Shown in pieces: positions 33,821 through 42,589 of a DNA stretch of 59,143 nt (position 1 is its first letter; each line of letters starts with the position of its first letter). The stretch spans positions 1 through 59,143 of the forward strand of contig CACYJV010000021.1 in NCBI GenBank assembly GCA_902774815.1, read 5' to 3'. The notes under the pieces were generated by a model. It worked only from the letters and a program-made list of their open reading frames with translations, was not told the origin of the DNA and made no database searches. The position numbers and the translations under genes were made by a program. Origin of the DNA: an uncultured Prevotellaceae bacterium. Its GTDB lineage: Bacteria; Bacteroidota; Bacteroidia; Bacteroidales; Bacteroidaceae.

Positions 33821-34885
33821 ATGTCGCAGAAGATAAGAATCAAAGACATCGCCCTGAGGGCTGGCGTATCGGTGGGCACCGTGGACCGTGTGCTCCACGA
33901 GCGCCCCAACGTATCGAAAGATGCACGCGAGAAGGTCGAGAAAGCCTTGGCCGAAATGGATTACAAGCCCAACGCCTACGCCTCGGCATTGGCCTACAAT
34001 CGCCAATATTGCTTCCACGTGCTGCTGCCTAAGCACGAGCAGGAGGCCTATTGGGACGAGATTGAGGAGGGTGCCACGCGTGCCATGGAGGCACGGCGCG
34101 ACTTCCACGTCGATGTAGAATTCAGCTACTACGAGCGCTTCAACGACGACTCGTTCAGCGAACAGGCACAGCTCATCCTCGACGCAAAGCCCGACGGAGT
34201 GGTCATTGTGCCGGCAGACCTCACCACGACACGCCTGCTGACCGACCAGCTGCACGAACGCCACATCCCCTTCGTGCTGCTCGACTCGTACATGCCCGAC
34301 CTGAAGCCGCTCTCTTTCTATGGGCAAGACTCCTTTGCCAGCGGCTACTTCGCTGCCAAGGCGCTCATGATGATAGCCTCGACCGAAGAGGAGATCATGC
34401 TCATGAAGATTACCAAGGATGGCAAAGTCACCAGCAAGCAGCAGGCGAACCGCGAAGTGGGCTTCCGCCACTACATGGCCGACCACTACCCTAACGTGGT
34501 AATCACCGACCTGGAATTGCCTTTGGGCGATACGCGCAAGCACTACGGGCAGAAGCTCGATGCCTTCTTCAATCAGCATCCACGCGTCCACCACTGCATC
34601 ACGCTGGGTTCGAAGGCGCACATCGTGGGCGACTTCCTACTGAAGACAAATCGCCGCAACATACAGATCATGGGCTACGACATGGTGGCCAAGAATGCAC
34701 AATGCCTGCGCGAAGGAAGCATCTCGTTCATCATAGCGCAGCATGCCTACCAGCAGGGCTTTTCGTGCATCGAGACGCTGTTCATGGCCGTCGTATTGAA
34801 GAAGAAGGTCAGCGCTGTCAACTACATGCCTATCGAACTTCTGATGAAGGAGAACGTCGAGTTCTATCGCCGAAACCAGCTCTGA
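33821..34885 (+). CDS. LacI-family transcriptional regulator
   Basis: The product is 354 residues from the ATG at 33821; the longer frame runs through the promoter. The N-terminal helix-turn-helix and hinge (IRIKDIALRAGVSVGTVDRVLHERPNVSKDAREKVEKALAEMDYKPN, about 4-50) are followed by a periplasmic-binding-protein-like domain (DAKPDGVVIVPADLT, VLLDSYMPDL, GQDSFASGYFAAKALM, NIQIMGYDMVAKNAQCLREGSISFIIAQHAYQQGF). This sensor type resembles Bacteroidota LacI regulators with ribose/xylose-binding-like domains. Its position opposite kdgK and upstream of uxaA suggests it controls uronate degradation. Confidence 0.88.
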   Translation: MSQKIRIKDIALRAGVSVGTVDRVLHERPNVSKDAREKVEKALAEMDYKPNAYASALAYNRQYCFHVLLPKHEQEAYWDEIEEGATRAMEARRDFHVDVEFSYYERFNDDSFSEQAQLILDAKPDGVVIVPADLTTTRLLTDQLHERHIPFVLLDSYMPDLKPLSFYGQDSFASGYFAAKALMMIASTEEEIMLMKITKDGKVTSKQQANREVGFRHYMADHYPNVVITDLELPLGDTRKHYGQKLDAFFNQHPRVHHCITLGSKAHIVGDFLLKTNRRNIQIMGYDMVAKNAQCLREGSISFIIAQHAYQQGFSCIETLFMAVVLKKKVSAVNYMPIELLMKENVEFYRRNQL

Positions 34886-34893
34886 GAGAGAAA

Positions 34894-34985
34894 AAGGAAG
34901 TTAAAGAAGTAAAGGAAGTCAAGGAAGTTTAGAAGTTAAGAAGTTAAGGAAGTTAAAGAAGTTAAAGAAGTTAAAGAAGTTAAGG
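34894..34985. repeat. GAAGTTAAA tandem array between lacI and uxaA
   Basis: About ten imperfect 9-base units (GAAGTTAAA, variants GAAGTCAAG, GAAGTTTA) fill most of the 136-base gap. No uxaA promoter is recognisable in the rest. Confidence 0.9.
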
Positions 34986-35021
34986 GACAAAACTAAAAGC
35001 ATAATATTATCATCTATCATC

Positions 35022-36515
35022 ATGAAACAAGCAAGCTATATCCGTATCAATCCTGCTGACAGCGTCGTCGTCGCATTGCGTGCAATGAAGAAGGACGAAG
35101 TCGTCGAAGTGGGCAACATCGTCGTGAAACTGAAAGAAGACGTGCCGGCAGGCCACAAGATTCTGCTGAAGGACACGCCCGCAGGCAAGGACATCCTGAA
35201 GTATGGCTATCCCATCGGCCATGCAGCCATCGACCTTGAAGCTGGTCAGTGGGTGAACGAGAACAACCTGAAAACCAATCTGAAGGGAACGCTCAGCTAC
35301 GAATATCATCCGGTAAACGAGGAACTCAGCATCCCTCTTGAAGACAAGACCTTCAAGGGCTTCGTGCGCAAGAACGGCGAAGTGGGCATCCGCAACGAAG
35401 TGTGGATCGTGCCCACCGTGGGATGTGTCAACGGCATTGCCGAACGGCTGGCTGAACTCATGAACAAGAAACGTAGCGAGAAAAGCGTGAAGGTACATGC
35501 ATGGCACCACAACTACGGCTGCTCACAGCTTTCCGACGACCACGAGAACACCCGCAAGATACTGCGCGACATCGTCCTGCACCCCAATACTGGCGGCGTG
35601 CTGGTCCTCTCGCTGGGCTGCGAAAACAATCAGCCTGAGGACTTCATGGCCATGCTGGGCGACTACGATAAGGAGCGCGTCCGGCTGATGGTCACCCAGC
35701 GCGTGGAAGGCGATGAGATAGATGAAGGCCTGCGCATTCTCGACGAGCTTTGCGCCCTTGCCGACAACGACCAGCGCGAAGACGTACCTGCCTCCAAGCT
35801 GCGTGTAGGACTGAAGTGTGGCGGCAGCGATGGTTTCTCGGGCATCACGGCCAATCCTCTCGTGGGCGAGTTCAGCGACTGGCTCGTAGCACAAGGCGGC
35901 ACCAGCATTCTGACTGAGGTGCCTGAGATGTTTGGTGCCGAAACCATCCTCATGAACCGTTGCCGCAACGTTGAGTTGTTCGACCAGACGGTGGCACTCA
36001 TCAACAACTTCAAGGAGTATTTCCTGTCGCATGGTGAACCTGTAGGCGAGAACCCGTCGCCAGGCAACAAGGCTGGTGGCATCTCCACGCTGGAGGACAA
36101 GGCATTGGGATGCACGCAGAAGTGTGGACGTGCCCCCGTGAGTGGTGTGCTGGCTTATGGCGACCGTCTGAACACCAACGGCTTGAACCTGCTCTCAGCA
36201 CCGGGCAACGACCTCGTTGCCGCTACGGCATTGGCTTCGGCAGGCTGCCAGATAGTACTCTTCACCACAGGTCGCGGAACGCCCTTCGGCACCTTTGTGC
36301 CCACCATGAAGATCTCTACCAATAGCGACCTGTTCCATCGCAAGTCCAACTGGATTGACTTCAATGCAGGACGTCTGGCAGAAGGCATGCCCATGGAAGA
36401 GCTCCTGCGTGAGTTCATCGACTACATCCTGCGTGTGGCCAGTGGCGAGAAAGTGCAGAACGAGCGCAACGGCTATCGTGAAATCAGCATATTCAAGAAC
36501 GGAGTGACGCTGTAG
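35022..36515 (+). CDS. uxaA: Altronate dehydratase
   Basis: The product is 497 residues. An N-terminal SAF-like domain (about 1-95: YIRINPADSVVVALRAMKKDE, VPAGHKILLKDTPAGKDILKYGYPIG) is joined to the large UxaA catalytic region. That region has the family signatures GFVRKNGEVGIRNEVWIVPTVGCVN (about 114-138), HNYGCSQL, LRVGLKCGGSDGFSGITANP (about 262-281), the RNVELF segment and LFTTGRGTPFGTFVPTMKI (about 410-428). It removes water from altronate to give 2-keto-3-deoxygluconate, substrate of KdgK. uxaB and uxaC are not in this window. Confidence 0.93.
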   Translation: MKQASYIRINPADSVVVALRAMKKDEVVEVGNIVVKLKEDVPAGHKILLKDTPAGKDILKYGYPIGHAAIDLEAGQWVNENNLKTNLKGTLSYEYHPVNEELSIPLEDKTFKGFVRKNGEVGIRNEVWIVPTVGCVNGIAERLAELMNKKRSEKSVKVHAWHHNYGCSQLSDDHENTRKILRDIVLHPNTGGVLVLSLGCENNQPEDFMAMLGDYDKERVRLMVTQRVEGDEIDEGLRILDELCALADNDQREDVPASKLRVGLKCGGSDGFSGITANPLVGEFSDWLVAQGGTSILTEVPEMFGAETILMNRCRNVELFDQTVALINNFKEYFLSHGEPVGENPSPGNKAGGISTLEDKALGCTQKCGRAPVSGVLAYGDRLNTNGLNLLSAPGNDLVAATALASAGCQIVLFTTGRGTPFGTFVPTMKISTNSDLFHRKSNWIDFNAGRLAEGMPMEELLREFIDYILRVASGEKVQNERNGYREISIFKNGVTL

Positions 36516-36879
36516 CGGAATGAAACCCACCCCTTCCTGCCCTCCGTCGCGAATGGGGGATTCGCTCCCCTTTGTGGGGCCGCAGCCACTTCGGTGGCTG
36601 CTCTGAAGACCCCAGTCGCCCAAAGGGAGGGGGCTTTGAAGAGCCTTGGAGGGCAACGTACAGGGCAACGTGCAGGGGTACGGCTTGGGGGTACGGCTTT
36701 CGGGGGTACGAGGTTCGGAGGTACGGAGGTACGAGATTACTCTTGTTCTCTGAACAACCCGACTTCCAGAGATAACGGAAGGCAAAGCTAACCTCGTACC
36801 GGCGCACCACCGTACCTCCGCACCACCGAAAAATAAGGATGTAAAAAACATCCGAAACTTCAATTATAAATAAAGACAC
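36516..36879. other. Gene-free stretch of nested short repeats
   Basis: The first part (36524-36640) has a CCCACCCC family-C start and GC-rich hairpins (GGGGCCGC-AGCCACTTCGGTGGCT, CCCAAAGGGAGGGGG). The second (36655-36800) is a tandem array of GGTACGG-type units on alternating strands (GGGGTACGGCTT, GAGGTACGGAGGTACGAG). The only open frames are repeat-made. No gene seen. Confidence 0.7.
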
Positions 36880-38199
36880 TTGGAACGAATCAGCAACAAG
36901 AAAGGTCTCTGGGCATTGTCGCCGCTCATGGTGTTCATTGTCCTCTATCTTGTCACATCGCTTGTGGCAGGCGACTTCTATAAGGTTCCCATCACCGTGG
37001 GCTTCCTGGTGGCCAGCATCTATGCCATCGCCGTCTCCGGCGGTTTCGCCCTACCCTTCGGACGCAGGTCGGCACTGCCCCTTTCGAAGCGCATTGCCAC
37101 CTACAGCCGCGGGGCTGGTGCCGAGAACATGATGCTCATGCTGTGGATATTCGTCATGGCAGGAGCCTTTGCCTTTGCCGCCAAGACCATGGGCAGTATC
37201 GATGCGACGGTGAACCTGACGTTGAGCGTCCTGCCAGGCAACATGCTGCTGCCAGGTCTTTTCATTGCAGCCTGCTTCATCTCGCTGAGCATCGGCACCA
37301 GCGTAGGCACCATCGTGGCCCTTGTGCCCATTGCAGCAGGCGTTGCCCAGACCACAGGCACGAGCATCGCCATGATGACGGCCGTCGTGGTGGGTGGTTC
37401 GTTCTTTGGCGACAACCTCTCGTTCATCTCCGACACCACCGTCGTGGCCACGCAGACGCAAGGCTGCAAGATGAGCGACAAGTTCCGCGTGAATGCCTTC
37501 ATCGTCGTACCGGCTGCCCTGGCCATCATGCTCGTCTATATCTTCATCGGCCAGGACATCTCAACGCCCGCCGACGTGCCCACGGTCAGCATTTTGAAGG
37601 TATTGCCCTACATCGTCGTCCTGCTCTGCGCCATCATGGGAATGAACGTCATGGCCGTGCTGGCCATAGGACTGACCTTGACGGGCATCATAGGCATCGC
37701 ACAGGGCACCTACGATCTCTACGGGTGGTTCGGTGCCATGGGCGAAGGCATCCTCTCCATGGGCGAGCTCATCATCATCACGATGATGGCAGGCGGACTG
37801 TTGGAAATCATCCGCGAAAACGGGGGCATCGACTACATCATCCAAAAGATGACAGCCCACATCCACGGCAAGCGTGGAGCCGAGCTGGCCATAGGTGTTC
37901 TCGTGGCACTTGTCGACCTTTGCACGGCCAACAACACCGTGGCCATCATCACCGTAGGCCCCATAGCCAAGCAGATAGGCGACCGCTATGGCGTCGACAA
38001 CAGGAAGTGTGCTTCCATCCTGGACACGTTCTCCTGCTTCATGCAGGGCATCATCCCCTATGGTGCCCAGCTGCTCATGGCGGCAGGACTTGCCGAAATC
38101 AACCCCGTGAGCATCGTGCCATTCCTCTACTACCCCTTCGCCATCGGCCTGGCAGCACTCCTGGCCATCCTGTTCCGTTATCCACGCCGCTACTCATGA
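36880..38199 (+). CDS. NhaC-family Na+/H+ antiporter
   Basis: The product is 439 residues with about eleven membrane helices. NhaC-type landmarks are LPGLFIAACFISLSIGTSVGTIVALVPIAAGVA (about 130-160), VVGGSFFGDNLSFISDTTVVATQTQGCKMSDKFR (about 176-209), LLEIIRENGGIDYI and DLCTANNTVAIITVGPIAKQIG. The start is the TTG at 36880 (MERISNKKGLWALSPL), because the frame is closed by a stop three codons upstream and the first ATG would cut into helix 1. The next gene overlaps the stop by four bases (ATGA). Confidence 0.85.
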   Translation: MERISNKKGLWALSPLMVFIVLYLVTSLVAGDFYKVPITVGFLVASIYAIAVSGGFALPFGRRSALPLSKRIATYSRGAGAENMMLMLWIFVMAGAFAFAAKTMGSIDATVNLTLSVLPGNMLLPGLFIAACFISLSIGTSVGTIVALVPIAAGVAQTTGTSIAMMTAVVVGGSFFGDNLSFISDTTVVATQTQGCKMSDKFRVNAFIVVPAALAIMLVYIFIGQDISTPADVPTVSILKVLPYIVVLLCAIMGMNVMAVLAIGLTLTGIIGIAQGTYDLYGWFGAMGEGILSMGELIIITMMAGGLLEIIRENGGIDYIIQKMTAHIHGKRGAELAIGVLVALVDLCTANNTVAIITVGPIAKQIGDRYGVDNRKCASILDTFSCFMQGIIPYGAQLLMAAGLAEINPVSIVPFLYYPFAIGLAALLAILFRYPRRYS

Positions 38200-39002
38200 A
38201 CATCATACAACGCAACTTCTTCCGGCTACTGCGCTCGGGCGCTCTCAACGAGTTCGTAAGCCTTGAACCCATGTCGCACTACAAATGGCAACAGCTGGGC
38301 AACCTTGTCGTGGCACAAGGCGTAGAGCCCATTGCGGTAAAGGGCATGCGAAACCACACGTTCGACGAAAACGCCAATTTCCCCGCAGGCTACATCGACG
38401 AGCTGGCGCGCAGGGTACAGCTTCGTGCCAACGCACCGCAGCCCACGCCTCACCTGAGCAACCGCGTCCTGAACCGACGCCTGCGCAAGATCCAGAAGGG
38501 CGAGCGCCACGAGCTGGATGCCTCCATGACGACACTTGAACTGCTCAACATCATCGTGCGCAACACCAACCACATACTCAATCGCGGCATCTCGCTGAGC
38601 GGCATCAGCGAACTGGGATCATTCCTGCGCACACGGGGCGACAAGGTCGACTTCGTGAAGCTTGAAACATGGCTGCGACGCCTCCACCTGCAGCGCATGG
38701 CACAACTCGAAGGCTCCATCCTCATCGAGGTTTTCGAGTTCGACCAGCAAGAGATCCCCTTCGTCCAGCAGGTCGAGAAGGACGCCTATGCCCTCACCTT
38801 GCGCACCCTCACCCATGCCGAGACCGACAACTCCGAGGAGTGGCACTTCCGCCAGCGCCGCACGGGCTTCGTCGAGAACAACTCGCGCATCATGAGGCGT
38901 AACCTCAGGCGCAGCATCCGCTACATCAACTATGCCCCCATCGAGACCTCGAGTAACTTCATCCACAACTTTGCTAAGAGCCTTGCCGAGATTGAAGAGT
39001 AA
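38196..39002 (+). CDS. Conserved protein of unknown function coupled to the antiporter
   Basis: The product is 268 residues from the ATG overlapping the antiporter stop (ATGA, 38196-38199). It starts MNIIQRNFFRLLRSGALNEF and is soluble and basic, with a Arg-rich middle (VLNRRLRKIQKGERHELDAS) and a helical C-terminal half (ISLSGISELGSFLRTRGDKVDFVKLETWLRRLHL). I do not recognise the family; its N-terminus vaguely resembles uncharacterised nucleotidyltransferases of Bacteroidales. The overlap implies translational coupling with the antiporter. A run of eight G follows the stop codon directly. Confidence 0.75.
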   Translation: MNIIQRNFFRLLRSGALNEFVSLEPMSHYKWQQLGNLVVAQGVEPIAVKGMRNHTFDENANFPAGYIDELARRVQLRANAPQPTPHLSNRVLNRRLRKIQKGERHELDASMTTLELLNIIVRNTNHILNRGISLSGISELGSFLRTRGDKVDFVKLETWLRRLHLQRMAQLEGSILIEVFEFDQQEIPFVQQVEKDAYALTLRTLTHAETDNSEEWHFRQRRTGFVENNSRIMRRNLRRSIRYINYAPIETSSNFIHNFAKSLAEIEE

Positions 39003-39013
39003 GGGGGGGGCAT

Positions 39014-39173
39014 GATTCTGCCCCTGCAGGGCGCAATTTCCTCTTGTGATGCTCTACCCAGGACGCTGCCCTGGGCTATGGGATGATGCCCCTTTGGGGC
39101 GTCTTTGTGGCCGCTCGGCCCGTAGGGGCGCTTGCGTAGAGTAATGGAGTAAGAACAGCAATATAATTGCCAA
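39014..39173. repeat. Interspersed repeat family A, copy 2
   Basis: Nearly the same as 983-1142 and in the same orientation, 38 kb away. Confidence 0.85.
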
Positions 39174-39187
39174 TAGTCGAAGAGTTG

Positions 39188-39278
39188 CTTCCCCTTGCTC
39201 CTTGCCCCTTGCTCCTTGCCCCTTGCTCCTTGCCCCTTGCTCCTTGCCCCTTGCTCCTTGCCCCTTGCTCATTGCCCC
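39188..39278. repeat. 14-bp tandem array
   Basis: CCCCTTGCTCCTTG is repeated about six times with hardly any change. Confidence 0.95.
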
Positions 39279-39535
39279 CTTCCATCAGCCTCGCCCTGTC
39301 CTCCCCAGAACACGTCTCGCCAATAGTTGAAGAGCTGCAGCACTCTCTTCCTTCTTTTTTTGAGCTCGTTTTTCGTCACGGCCACCGGTTCAGCCATGAC
39401 TTGCAAACAGGGTCCCCATACCCTCATCAGCTATTGCAAAGATACAAAATAATTCCCATATTACCAAACATTTAGATGAACTTTTTCCAAGTTTTTATTG
39501 AAGTAAATTAACACGACTTTTTCCTGCTCATTCTC

Positions 39536-39775
39536 ATGTAGGGGCAGATCTCGTGCCTGCCCTCCTCGCACCCTACACGCTCGAGCTATGCTCGCTTTCG
39601 TAGCGCAGCGGAGAAAAGAAAAGAAAGGAGCTACAACCGCATGTAGGGGCAGACTCCCGTGTCTGCCCTCCTCGCACCCTACACGCTCGAGCTTGCTCGC
39701 TTTCGTAGCGCAGCGGAGAAAAGAAAAGAAAGGAGCTACAACCGCATGTAGGGGCAGACTCCCGTGTCTGCCCTC
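39536..39775. repeat. 105-bp tandem unit carrying the family B palindrome
   Basis: ATGTAGGGGCAGA begins at 39536, 39641 and 39746, exactly 105 bases apart. Each unit has the GGGCAGAC...GTCTGCCC palindrome (degenerate in the first), CTCGCACCCTACACGCTCGAGC, then GCTTTCGTAGCGCAGCGG and a purine run; the third unit is truncated. Confidence 0.9.
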
Positions 39776-39830
39776 ACCCTGCACATTCCTCTGGTTTCAT
39801 CCCGAGACTCCCACAAAAGAAGATCAATAA

Positions 39831-40050
39831 ACATGGAGAAAGTGGGAAAGTGGGCAAGTGGACATTTAGATGTTTTGAGGTTGATTTTTCGGACAGAAGA
39901 AGGCATAAGAATGAATAATTATACTATTATTATTTATTATTATATATATTATTATATGATAATTAAAAAACTTTTACTAAGAAAAGTCCACTTTCCTTGT
40001 TCCCCAAAATAGCTAAATGTCCATTTGCCCACTTGCCCACTTTCTCATGT
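39831..40050. mobile_element. MITE-like element with about 50-bp terminal inverted repeats
   Basis: The left end (39831-39880, beginning ACATGGAGAAAGTGGG) and the reverse complement of the right end (40050-40001, beginning ACATGAGAAAGTGGG) align over about 50 bases with one gap and roughly six mismatches. The 120-base AT-rich centre has no coding capacity. A target-site duplication is not clear. It could alternatively be a structured non-coding RNA. Confidence 0.65.
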
Positions 40051-40191
40051 CATAAAGAGTAATATTTCTTCAAGAAATACTTAAAAAAAAGTTGCGTAAA
40101 TATTTGGTAATATGGAAATTATTTTATAACTTTGCAATAACAAAAATCCCCTCTTCCCCACAAAACAAACACGTTCCTCCCCGACTGGGCG

Positions 40192-40345
40192 ATGCTCTTG
40201 TGCCTGCAGAGCTATGCTATAGAACCTACGGAGCTATGCCATAGAACCTACGGAGCTATGCTCTTACGCCAGCAGGCCATTGCACTCGTGCCCACGGAGC
40301 AGTGCTTTCATGCCTACAGAGCTATGCTCTTGGGCAAGTGGAGCT
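40192..40345. repeat. GAGCTATGC tandem repeats
   Basis: About six units of 25-30 bases built on GGAGCTATGCTCTTG/CCTACGGAGC. They are related to degenerate motifs at 26445-26560. Confidence 0.85.
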
Positions 40346-40426
40346 ATGTTTTTGCGAGGTCGTCGCAACGCTGTGGACGCTACACTCAAAATATTAAAAA
40401 ATGAAATCAAAAACTTTGGTTTTCTT

Positions 40427-40457
40427 TTTGCATTTCACTCACTTATTAGTAACTTTG
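40427..40457 (+). promoter_or_regulatory. GH25 promoter, apparently leaderless
   Basis: TTTG (40427-40430), 19 bases, TAACTTTG (40450-40457). The ATG begins at 40462, where transcription itself would be expected to start. Confidence 0.75.
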
Positions 40458-40461
40458 CACT

Positions 40462-41154
40462 ATGAAACGAATTTGCCTGCTCATCACGAGCCTCATCATA
40501 ACCCTCGCGGCCGCTGCACAGGACTTCTACGTGCAGTGCGAGGACACTTGCGAGCACGTCCACGGCATCGACCTGAGCCACTATCAGGGCAACGTGTTCT
40601 GGAATGCCATCGGCGAAAATGCCAAGATGGCCTACGTCTACCTGAAGGCCACCGAGGGAGGCGACCGCATCGACGACAAGTTCGAGCGCAACATCCAGCT
40701 GGCTCACCAAAACCGCTTGAAGGTGGGAGCCTACCACTTCTATCGCCCCCGTACGCCGCAGGAGACGCAGCTGAAGAACTTCATGGCCCAATGCCGGGCC
40801 GAGGAGCAGGACCTGTTGCCCATGATCGACGTCGAAACCACCAGCGGACTGAGCACCGAGGTGTTCTGCGACTCGCTGTTCAAGTTCCTCGACCTGGTCG
40901 AGAAGGCCTACAACCAGAAGCCGCTCGTCTACACCGGTGCCAACTTCTACGACAAGCACCTGCTGGGAAAACTCGATGAATATCGCATCATGATAGCCCA
41001 GTACACCGACTTCGAGCCGAAGCTGAAGGACGGCCGCGACATCACCATGTGGCAGTACACGGGTAAAGGGCACATCCGCGGTGTGAACGGCTACATCGAC
41101 AAGAGCCGCTTCATGGGGAAGCACAAGCTGAGGGAAATAAGGTTCAGGCATTAA
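40462..41154 (+). CDS. GH25 lysozyme-like secreted muramidase
   Basis: The product is 230 residues with a signal peptide (MKRICLLITSLIITLAAAAQ). The GH25 domain fills the rest: HGIDLSHYQGNVFW (catalytic-site Asp, about 35-48), AYVYLKATEGGDRID, VGAYHFYRPRTPQETQLKNF, LLPMIDVETTSG (catalytic DxE, about 128-139), PLVYTGANFYDKHL, MIAQYTD and MWQYTGKGHIRGVNGYIDKSRF. Such enzymes cut the MurNAc-GlcNAc bond of peptidoglycan, for self-remodelling or attack on competitors. No downstream ATG is compatible with the signal peptide, so the start is fixed. Confidence 0.92.
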   Translation: MKRICLLITSLIITLAAAAQDFYVQCEDTCEHVHGIDLSHYQGNVFWNAIGENAKMAYVYLKATEGGDRIDDKFERNIQLAHQNRLKVGAYHFYRPRTPQETQLKNFMAQCRAEEQDLLPMIDVETTSGLSTEVFCDSLFKFLDLVEKAYNQKPLVYTGANFYDKHLLGKLDEYRIMIAQYTDFEPKLKDGRDITMWQYTGKGHIRGVNGYIDKSRFMGKHKLREIRFRH

Positions 41155-41156
41155 GC

Positions 41157-41405
41157 CTACCCCCACCCCCTCCCAGAAAGGGAAAGAGCCTACCCCCACC
41201 CCCTCCCCAAGGGAGGGGAGCCCAAATGGAATAGGGAATGAGAAATAGAGAATAAGGAATAAGGAATAAGAAATAAGGAATAGAGAAGGGTATTGTCTAC
41301 ACTCCTGTACTCCTGAACTCCTACACTCCAAAAAACTCCTGAACTCCTGAACCCCTACACTCCTAAATACCCCTACACTCCTGAACACCCCTACACTCCT
41401 GAATA
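41157..41405. repeat. Family C palindromes plus simple tandem repeats
   Basis: CCTACCCCCACCCCCTCCC...AAGG units (41157-41222) are followed by GAATAAGGAATAA repeats (41240-41290) and CTCCTGAACTCCTACACT repeats (41300-41405). Together they fill the gap between GH25 and the zinc-ribbon gene. Confidence 0.85.
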
Positions 41406-41429
41406 AAAAACAAACGAAAAAACAAGAAT

Positions 41430-42566
41430 ATGGCCATCATTAAATGTCCTGAATGTGGACACCAAGTCAGCGACAAGGCACCCACGTGTCCTTCGTGTGG
41501 TGTTGAGATTGCCGGCAACATCAACCATTGCCCCCAATGCGGGGCCGTCTATCTGAAAGATCAAGACGTGTGCCCCTACTGTCATCATCCCAGCCAGCGC
41601 CCCGTACAGGTGCAGCAGCACGTGGCGCCGCCGCCCGTGCCACAGCAACAAAGGCCACCGATGCAGAAAGCAGCCGAGACAGAAGCACCCAAGAAGAAGG
41701 GCTTCAACTGGACTGCCCTGCTCATCGCCTTCCTCATGGCTGCCACCATCTGCGGCGTGTGTTTCTACTTCTACCACACGGCGAAAGACACCAAGGAGAC
41801 CGAAGCCTACGACTACGCCATGACCAGCAACGACCCGTTGGTCATGCAGAGCTTCCTCGACACCTACCGCGATGCCGATGCACAGAAGCGCCAGAACATC
41901 ACCAACCGACTGGCTGCCATCCGCCAGGCCGATGCCGACTGGACCAATGCTTGCCTGAGCAAGTCGAAGAGTGCCCTCGAGGCTTTCCTTGCCAAGTACC
42001 CCGACACGCCGCACAAGGGCGAGGTGCAGAACAAGATTGACTCCATCGACTGGTCGGTGGCAAAGGCTGCAGCCACCATCGAAGCCTATCAGCACTACAT
42101 CGAGCTGCATCCCAACGGAGCACGTGTGGCCGAGGCCAACGAGGAAATCAACAACCTGAACACCAAGACCATACTGCCCGAAGAGCGCGAAATCGTCGTG
42201 TCAACGCTGCGCAAGTTCTTCCAAAGCATCAACAAGCAGAACGAGCAGATGCTGCGCGAGACGCTCACCGAGCTGCTGCCCTCGTTCCAAGGCCGCTCAA
42301 ACGTCACGAAGGAAGACGTCGTGGCCTTCATGCACCGCCAATGGAAAGCCGACGTGAAGAACATCAACTGGCATCTGCTGGGCGACTACGACATCGAGAA
42401 GGACGAGATAGGCACAGGACGCTTCGAATACAACGTGAAGTGCAATGCCCGCCAAGACTTGGAGCGCGTGGACGACACCAAGTCCTCGCAGCGGTACCAC
42501 ATCATGGCTCGCATCAACGACGATGCACAGCTCATAGAGCTCAACATGAACAAAATCGTAGAATAA
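41430..42566 (+). CDS. Zinc-ribbon membrane protein of unknown function
   Basis: The product is 378 residues. Two N-terminal zinc ribbons (CPECGHQVSDKAPTCPSCG, C6-C23; HCPQCGAVYLKDQDVCPYC, C34-C51) precede a Pro/Gln-rich linker. A single membrane helix (WTALLIAFLMAATICGVCFYFY, about 93-114) follows, then an extracytoplasmic region of helical, TPR-like repeats (about 120-250) and a C-terminal domain (PEEREIVVSTLRKFFQSINKQNEQML..., about 250-378) of NTF2-like outline. The architecture is common in Bacteroidales but has no assigned role. Confidence 0.8.
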   Translation: MAIIKCPECGHQVSDKAPTCPSCGVEIAGNINHCPQCGAVYLKDQDVCPYCHHPSQRPVQVQQHVAPPPVPQQQRPPMQKAAETEAPKKKGFNWTALLIAFLMAATICGVCFYFYHTAKDTKETEAYDYAMTSNDPLVMQSFLDTYRDADAQKRQNITNRLAAIRQADADWTNACLSKSKSALEAFLAKYPDTPHKGEVQNKIDSIDWSVAKAAATIEAYQHYIELHPNGARVAEANEEINNLNTKTILPEEREIVVSTLRKFFQSINKQNEQMLRETLTELLPSFQGRSNVTKEDVVAFMHRQWKADVKNINWHLLGDYDIEKDEIGTGRFEYNVKCNARQDLERVDDTKSSQRYHIMARINDDAQLIELNMNKIVE

Positions 42567-42589
42567 GACCTAAAAACACCCCTGACAAC

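Larger units (their letters stand above)
39003..40461. other. 1.46-kb repeat island without genes
   Basis: In order it holds a G8 tract, interspersed repeat A, a 14-bp tandem array, a 105-bp near-tandem repeat carrying the GGCAGAC palindrome, a MITE-like inverted-repeat element, AT-rich DNA, GAGCTATGC-type tandem repeats and the GH25 promoter. All open frames in it are made of repeat sequence, and I see no RNA gene. Confidence 0.75.

Noticed and set aside
37143-38195. Long plus-strand frame rich in His and Arg in front of the 38196 gene
   Set aside because: It is the +1 shadow of the antiporter gene; the antiporter frame has clear membrane helices and family motifs. The true downstream protein begins at 38196.
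39188-39278. Phase-variable coding repeat
   Set aside because: The array is not in or upstream of a credible gene, and its 14-bp unit lies in a non-coding island.
39536-39775. Regularly spaced repeats as a CRISPR array
   Set aside because: Units are 105 bases with near-identical spacers and no cas genes nearby; this is a tandem duplication.
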